A stretch of 64,000 nt of DNA from Rhytidiadelphus loreus (lineage: Eukaryota > Streptophyta > Bryopsida > Hypnales > Hylocomiaceae). This document shows, in pieces, positions 59,667 to 64,000 of the stretch; position 1 is the stretch's first letter; every line of letters starts with the position of its first letter. Below the pieces are notes generated by a model. That model saw nothing but the letters and a program-made list of their open reading frames with translations, ran no database searches and was not told where the DNA came from. A program made the position numbers and the translations under genes. The DNA lies in NCBI GenBank assembly GCA_947034895.1, contig OX344762.1:78796981-78860980 (forward strand). The letters run 5' to 3'.

Positions 59667-59999
59667 AGGTAGGAGGTCCATAAATGGACCACTTAAGAGC
59701 TGAAACTGAATTTTGGGCAGGTGAAGCTTCTTGAAATATTTTTCAGTAGATTTTTCTTGAGAGACAAGTGGAATTGGCATCTAACCCAAGTTGTTTTATA
59801 TTTTTTGGAGCTTTGTGGAATTAGTTATGAAAATTTGAAGTTGAAATGGCATAGGGCTCTAAATTAAAATAGTCCCACTTCCTAAAATGTACACAGTTTG
59901 TGCATTACTGAAGGCTATGAAAAACAAACATGTACAATGGGTGTACATTTGAAGAGGTGAGCGATTTTAGGCCATGTGTGCTTTTAGAACCTCCTACCT
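59667..59999. mobile_element. TA-flanked MITE with AGGTAGGAGGT ends
   Basis: The left end AGGTAGGAGGT is matched by ACCTCCTACCT at the right end, both flanked by TA (59,665-59,666 and 60,000-60,001). It is 333 bp long and non-coding. The TA target suggests a Tc1/mariner relation; the ends do not match Stowaway. Confidence 0.6.
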
Positions 60000-60001
60000 T
60001 A

Positions 60002-61492
60002 CATGACGCAAACATTCAATATGTGTTGTTGACATTTTGACTATATTTTTTTGATTTTTAATTTTTTTAAGCAAATAAAATGCAACCATTTTGACTAAAT
60101 TTTGGTTATAATTCCATGGTATTTTGAATGATTTGTAAACCCCCACAAAGAAATGTCCCGTTCAAAAAGTGGGTAGATTGTGTCCCATAATCCCTTCTTT
60201 GATGTGTGAAATCTGTATAATTGGTGATTACAAATTTTTCATTCATCAATCACATATTTCATCCATTTTTGGATGGGCATTTACATTGGGCAATCTCCTC
60301 ATTGCTAGGAATTCTAAAAAAAACAAGCATTCCTTGTTGGCCTTCGCCCTCCTCATCAACCTAGTTTTTGTTTTCAAAATTCTTGAACCTCAATGATTGC
60401 TTGAAAAAGTGGATATTTTTATTTTGTTAGAAGTCACTTTGAACTTTATGTGTGAAAATTCTTGTCATCTAATTACTACCCACGATTGGCCTTCATAATA
60501 CATGCATAAAAGATAAGCTTATTTATTTCTTAACCCCTAAATGTATTCTATGTTTTTAGGCCTAAAATTGCTTCAAAGTACTTAAACCTAAAGTAAGGCT
60601 AGAGTCTTCATATATATATTTATTCATTAACAAATCCAAATGTGGAATTCTTTAGTTAACTTGTTAAAGTTCACCCTCTTAAAGTTTTACAATAAGAAAC
60701 CTTACCAATTGCAAGACCAAGTCACTTGAATTTCAAGAAAAAGTATTTTCCCAAATAGTTAGATTTCATCTTTCAAGATTTTTACACAAAAATGTGTAGA
60801 TCCTACAGCTTGTTACTCTCCATAATATGTTGAAGAAATAAGTTGGGAATACCTATAAAAGAAATTTTTAAAAAAATATTTCATACTCATGATTGAAAAA
60901 AATAATAAATAGAAAGAAGTAGTGTATGATGTAAATACTAAATTGTTAAAAATTTAGTTACAGAATTTGAACGATGCCAACGGTTTTATTTTATTTCAAA
61001 ATATAGAGAATTGAGTTAAATAAAAAAACTCCAAAGTTTGTTATAGAGTAGAGATTCCATAACTACTTGCAAACTAAGACTCCTCATAACTTTCATTTCA
61101 TTAATCAAAATAGAATGATTCAAAACTTTCCAAGTATATATAAATCTAGAAAACCACTTTCAAATTTTTTATTTCTTAAAAAAGTTATTTTTTTTAGTTA
61201 CTCACTAAGCAATCAAAATTACATATCATACAATAGCTTTTTAACCATGTAGTCAAAAGTTATGAAAATTTCATGCAATTTCCTTCAACAAAAATTAGAC
61301 TTACAAAATCTGCCCAATTAAAATTTGTAATAAAATTTGTCAAAGAAAAAGATGTGGTTGGAATTGAATTTTGCAAGAGGCATGAAGGTACTTCTCAAAA
61401 TTGAAAATATAATCATTTTCTACATATAATGAATGGATAGAAGGAGAATGTTGTTTCTACACTAGTGACTTTGATGCACTTTCTATTACTAA
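60002..61492. other. Gene-free AT-rich DNA
   Basis: Contains another TTAACCCCTAAATG end at 60,530, probably an isolated terminus of a TTAA-type element. No gene. Confidence 0.45.
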
Positions 61493-61496
61493 TTAA

Positions 61497-62074
61497 CCCC
61501 TAAAGTCCCATTATCCCTATGGGGGACAAAATGGATTTCGGGTAGGCTCCTATGATCTCGATTTTTACTGAATTTTTTTGAAACTTTCTCAAAAGATAGA
61601 TAAACTTACGAGCTTTCCATGAATATAATTTTTAATCCAATCGGTGCCCGGGAGCAAAAGTTATGCCACAATAACCTCAAAATGGAGGAGACCGGGCAGC
61701 AAAAAATATCCACAAAAAATTTTAATATTTTTTTTAATATTTTTTCCTTGTAGATTATATTTTTTTTCTAAATGGGAAGCTTTGATTCATTCCATTTGGA
61801 TTAGTGATGTGAAAGTTATGGAGTTTCTTGTTTTACGAGCAATTATAGCAACTTCTTGAAAGAAATTTTTATCTTCCACTTTGAATGCTAATATCTTTCA
61901 ATCTATACGGTCAAACATCACAATTTTTTTATCACATGGTCTATGACAAATGTAGAACTAGATCCTATGGTTAAATTCTGACAAATATTTAAAAAGTTTA
62001 TTTCATAGGTGAACATAGCAAAAGTGGCAGTTTTGAGGGATTTTGGCAGAAAAATGGCCTTGGGACTTTAGGGG
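61497..62074. mobile_element. TTAA-flanked MITE (piggyBac-like target)
   Basis: Perfect 14-bp terminal inverted repeats (CCCCTAAAGTCCCA) lie directly inside TTAA on both sides (61,493-61,496 and 62,075-62,078). TTAA duplication and a terminal CCC are typical of piggyBac elements. It is 578 bp long and has no coding capacity. A degenerate relative lies at 44,409-44,957. Confidence 0.75.
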
Positions 62075-62078
62075 TTAA

Positions 62079-64000
62079 TATATTCAAATTTTCAAATGTT
62101 GAGATATTAAAATCTTTAAAATATGTGACCTTGTAGATATCTTAATTTGAAAACTTGTAAAGCTATAATTTGTAAAGCTGTAATATGTAAATTCATAAAT
62201 TTGAAAGTTATAATAAAACATTTAACAATCAAATATCCCAAATCATTAACTTTTCAATGAGTTGATAAAGTATATTAATTGTGCTACTTTAAATTTTGCT
62301 ATCATTTACATTTTTTTAATAGAGATTCATGATATTTAAAGTGTTTTTGTGATCAAATTTTATTTGGTAAATTTCTTGGGAAGGGAGAAAATTAAATTGA
62401 AAATTCATTTAAATAATTTGTAGAATAAATTTTGAGAAGCAAATCAATTATGGTTATGTATGTTATGTCCTTTTACCTCATATTTATTTCATAACCTCAC
62501 TTTATAGATTTAACATGTCAAAAAAGGAATGAAAGACTTCAAATCAATTCCTATTTTTAACATCCTCTCGATCAAATTTTATAATCTTCAATCCATATTA
62601 ATAAGCAATGTTGTTCTATTTTCTTTTCCTATGTGATCCACAACATGTCTAATTTGAATCTATATGATCACAATTTTAGTAAAAAAAATTCATAAAACTT
62701 ATTGAAATGGGCCAGGCTTTTTGTTTAGTTTTGAGAAAACATCAAGAAGCTAAAAAAAACCTTGGGCATTTAGGGGGTAAATTTTCAAAAAGATTAGTGA
62801 CCTTGATTGGATCTACTAGTCATAATACTCGATACTAGTGAAGGTTCAAGAACCTAAACAAGAATCCACTACAAACTATAATATTAAGTTCTTGAAAAGA
62901 ATGACATGCACTTTATTTTCTAGTTTTGAACTTTGACATTTCATTTATGAAGTTGCCAATTTATTATTATTCCTAAATCTTGCATTCATGTAGTTATTAA
63001 CCTCTAAAGTCTTTCATTTCATAAAATGCATTATATAATTTGGGGGCATGATCTAGTGATTTAAAATTTTGAATGTTTCTTTTTATATTTTGAAAGTCAG
63101 TCTAAATTGTCATCTTCTTCACATTAAGTTTTGTTTCATGCAATCTTCACATGTATTGCAAAAGTCATATATTAATTTGTTTTATTTTGGAAGTGAACTT
63201 GTGCAATTCAAATAGCTAATTTTTGTTTATTTTAAATAAATAAAACATGGATTTGATTTTAGAAGAGGGTGTTCTAGGATAATTTTTTCATTGAAACAAT
63301 CAAATTCAATACTTTGAGTTAATTCTTTTCTACACTTCAATGTCAAACAACTCCTATATCCTTGAAGCGTGAAGAATATTCTTTGAATTGACTCATTTTA
63401 CCTTGGAGACTTGTTATTTCACATCAATTTCAAAAAAATAGTACAAAAATATAAATTTGGATTATCAAAATTTCTGAACATGCCCACAAGAGAAATCCCA
63501 AATACACCTAAGACTTTTATTATATCTAATGATTTATGTGTTGTAATAAGGCTATATAACCTAAGTATTTGAAGTAACTAACTAACCACTATATTCTTGA
63601 AGTTTTCAAGTCATCACTTTATTTCTAAAATTGCCATTTTATTTTATATACCTTTCATTCTTGAAGCCACACTTTATTTAATTCTTGAGTACCTCAACAC
63701 CCCATGCAAAGTGTGGCCTCTTCAAATTTAATTGGGGCCTCTTTACCGCTACATGGGGTTGTATAATCCTTGCTTTTGGCATAATGTGGAACGTAGGGCT
63801 AAGGGTGAGTGAGTGTGTTTGTATGATTGATCATTGTATCGTGCTCATGGAGTAGAGATTTGATAGGAAAAAAAGGGTTTTGAAGTGGTTTTAGGCATGA
63901 GGCGGCCAACAGTATTCTCGGTGCACTTTTCCTACGATTGTGTCGATTCATGCTCCAATTGAGTGGTCCTACAATTGATAGAAAATTCTCAAAATTGATG
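62079..64000. other. Gene-free AT-rich DNA to window end
   Basis: A TTTAGGGGGTAAA phrase at about 62,769 may be another diverged TTAA-element end. From about 63,700 the composition becomes less AT-rich, which might mark the approach of a gene outside the window. Confidence 0.4.

Overview
The window looks like nuclear DNA of a land plant, most likely a seed-free lineage (bryophyte, lycophyte or fern). It is strongly AT-rich, has one intron-rich protein-kinase gene, large gene-poor stretches, plant-type MITEs (PIF/Harbinger-like, Stowaway-like, TTAA-flanked), a hAT-like transposase relic of a type common in plants, and an exon of a chloroplast thylakoid-lumen protein. The lineage assignment is inference; no species marker was recognised.

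Layout. 1-1.4 kb: repeats, including a MITE inserted inside another copy of the same MITE. 1.4-11.5 kb: a complete 14-coding-exon gene for an ankyrin-repeat MAP kinase kinase kinase (4125-11459, predicted 1271 residues), with an intron in its 5' leader. 11.5-37.4 kb: mostly non-coding, with decayed coding relics (19.9-21.0 kb), one possible small orphan gene (25.0-25.5 kb), a hAT-like transposase pseudogene (29.9-32.4 kb), dispersed repeats, foldbacks and a TA microsatellite.

37,411-57,038: the most interesting structure, a 19.6-kb DNA transposon with 31-bp terminal inverted repeats (one mismatch) and a 4-bp ATGT target duplication. It carries two divergent genes near its ends, each reading toward its nearer end. 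On the right (+) is a large DDE-type transposase resembling the DUF7869 group. On the left (-) is a long interrupted frame joining a tetrapeptide-repeat segment, a ParB-like DGQH domain, a beta-class DNA-methyltransferase-like domain with degenerate catalytic motifs, and a very acidic tail. The 10.8-kb spacer holds nested MITEs, a GC-richer island, a 4 x 62-bp tandem repeat and a captured exon of a thylakoid lumenal 15 kDa (pentapeptide-repeat) protein gene.

57.0-64 kb: AT-rich non-coding DNA with small inverted-repeat elements.

How the parts relate: the kinase is the only clearly intact host gene. The two genes of the large transposon probably act together in its mobilisation (inference). 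Both are broken by frameshifts, and one also by stop codons, so this copy is probably no longer autonomous.
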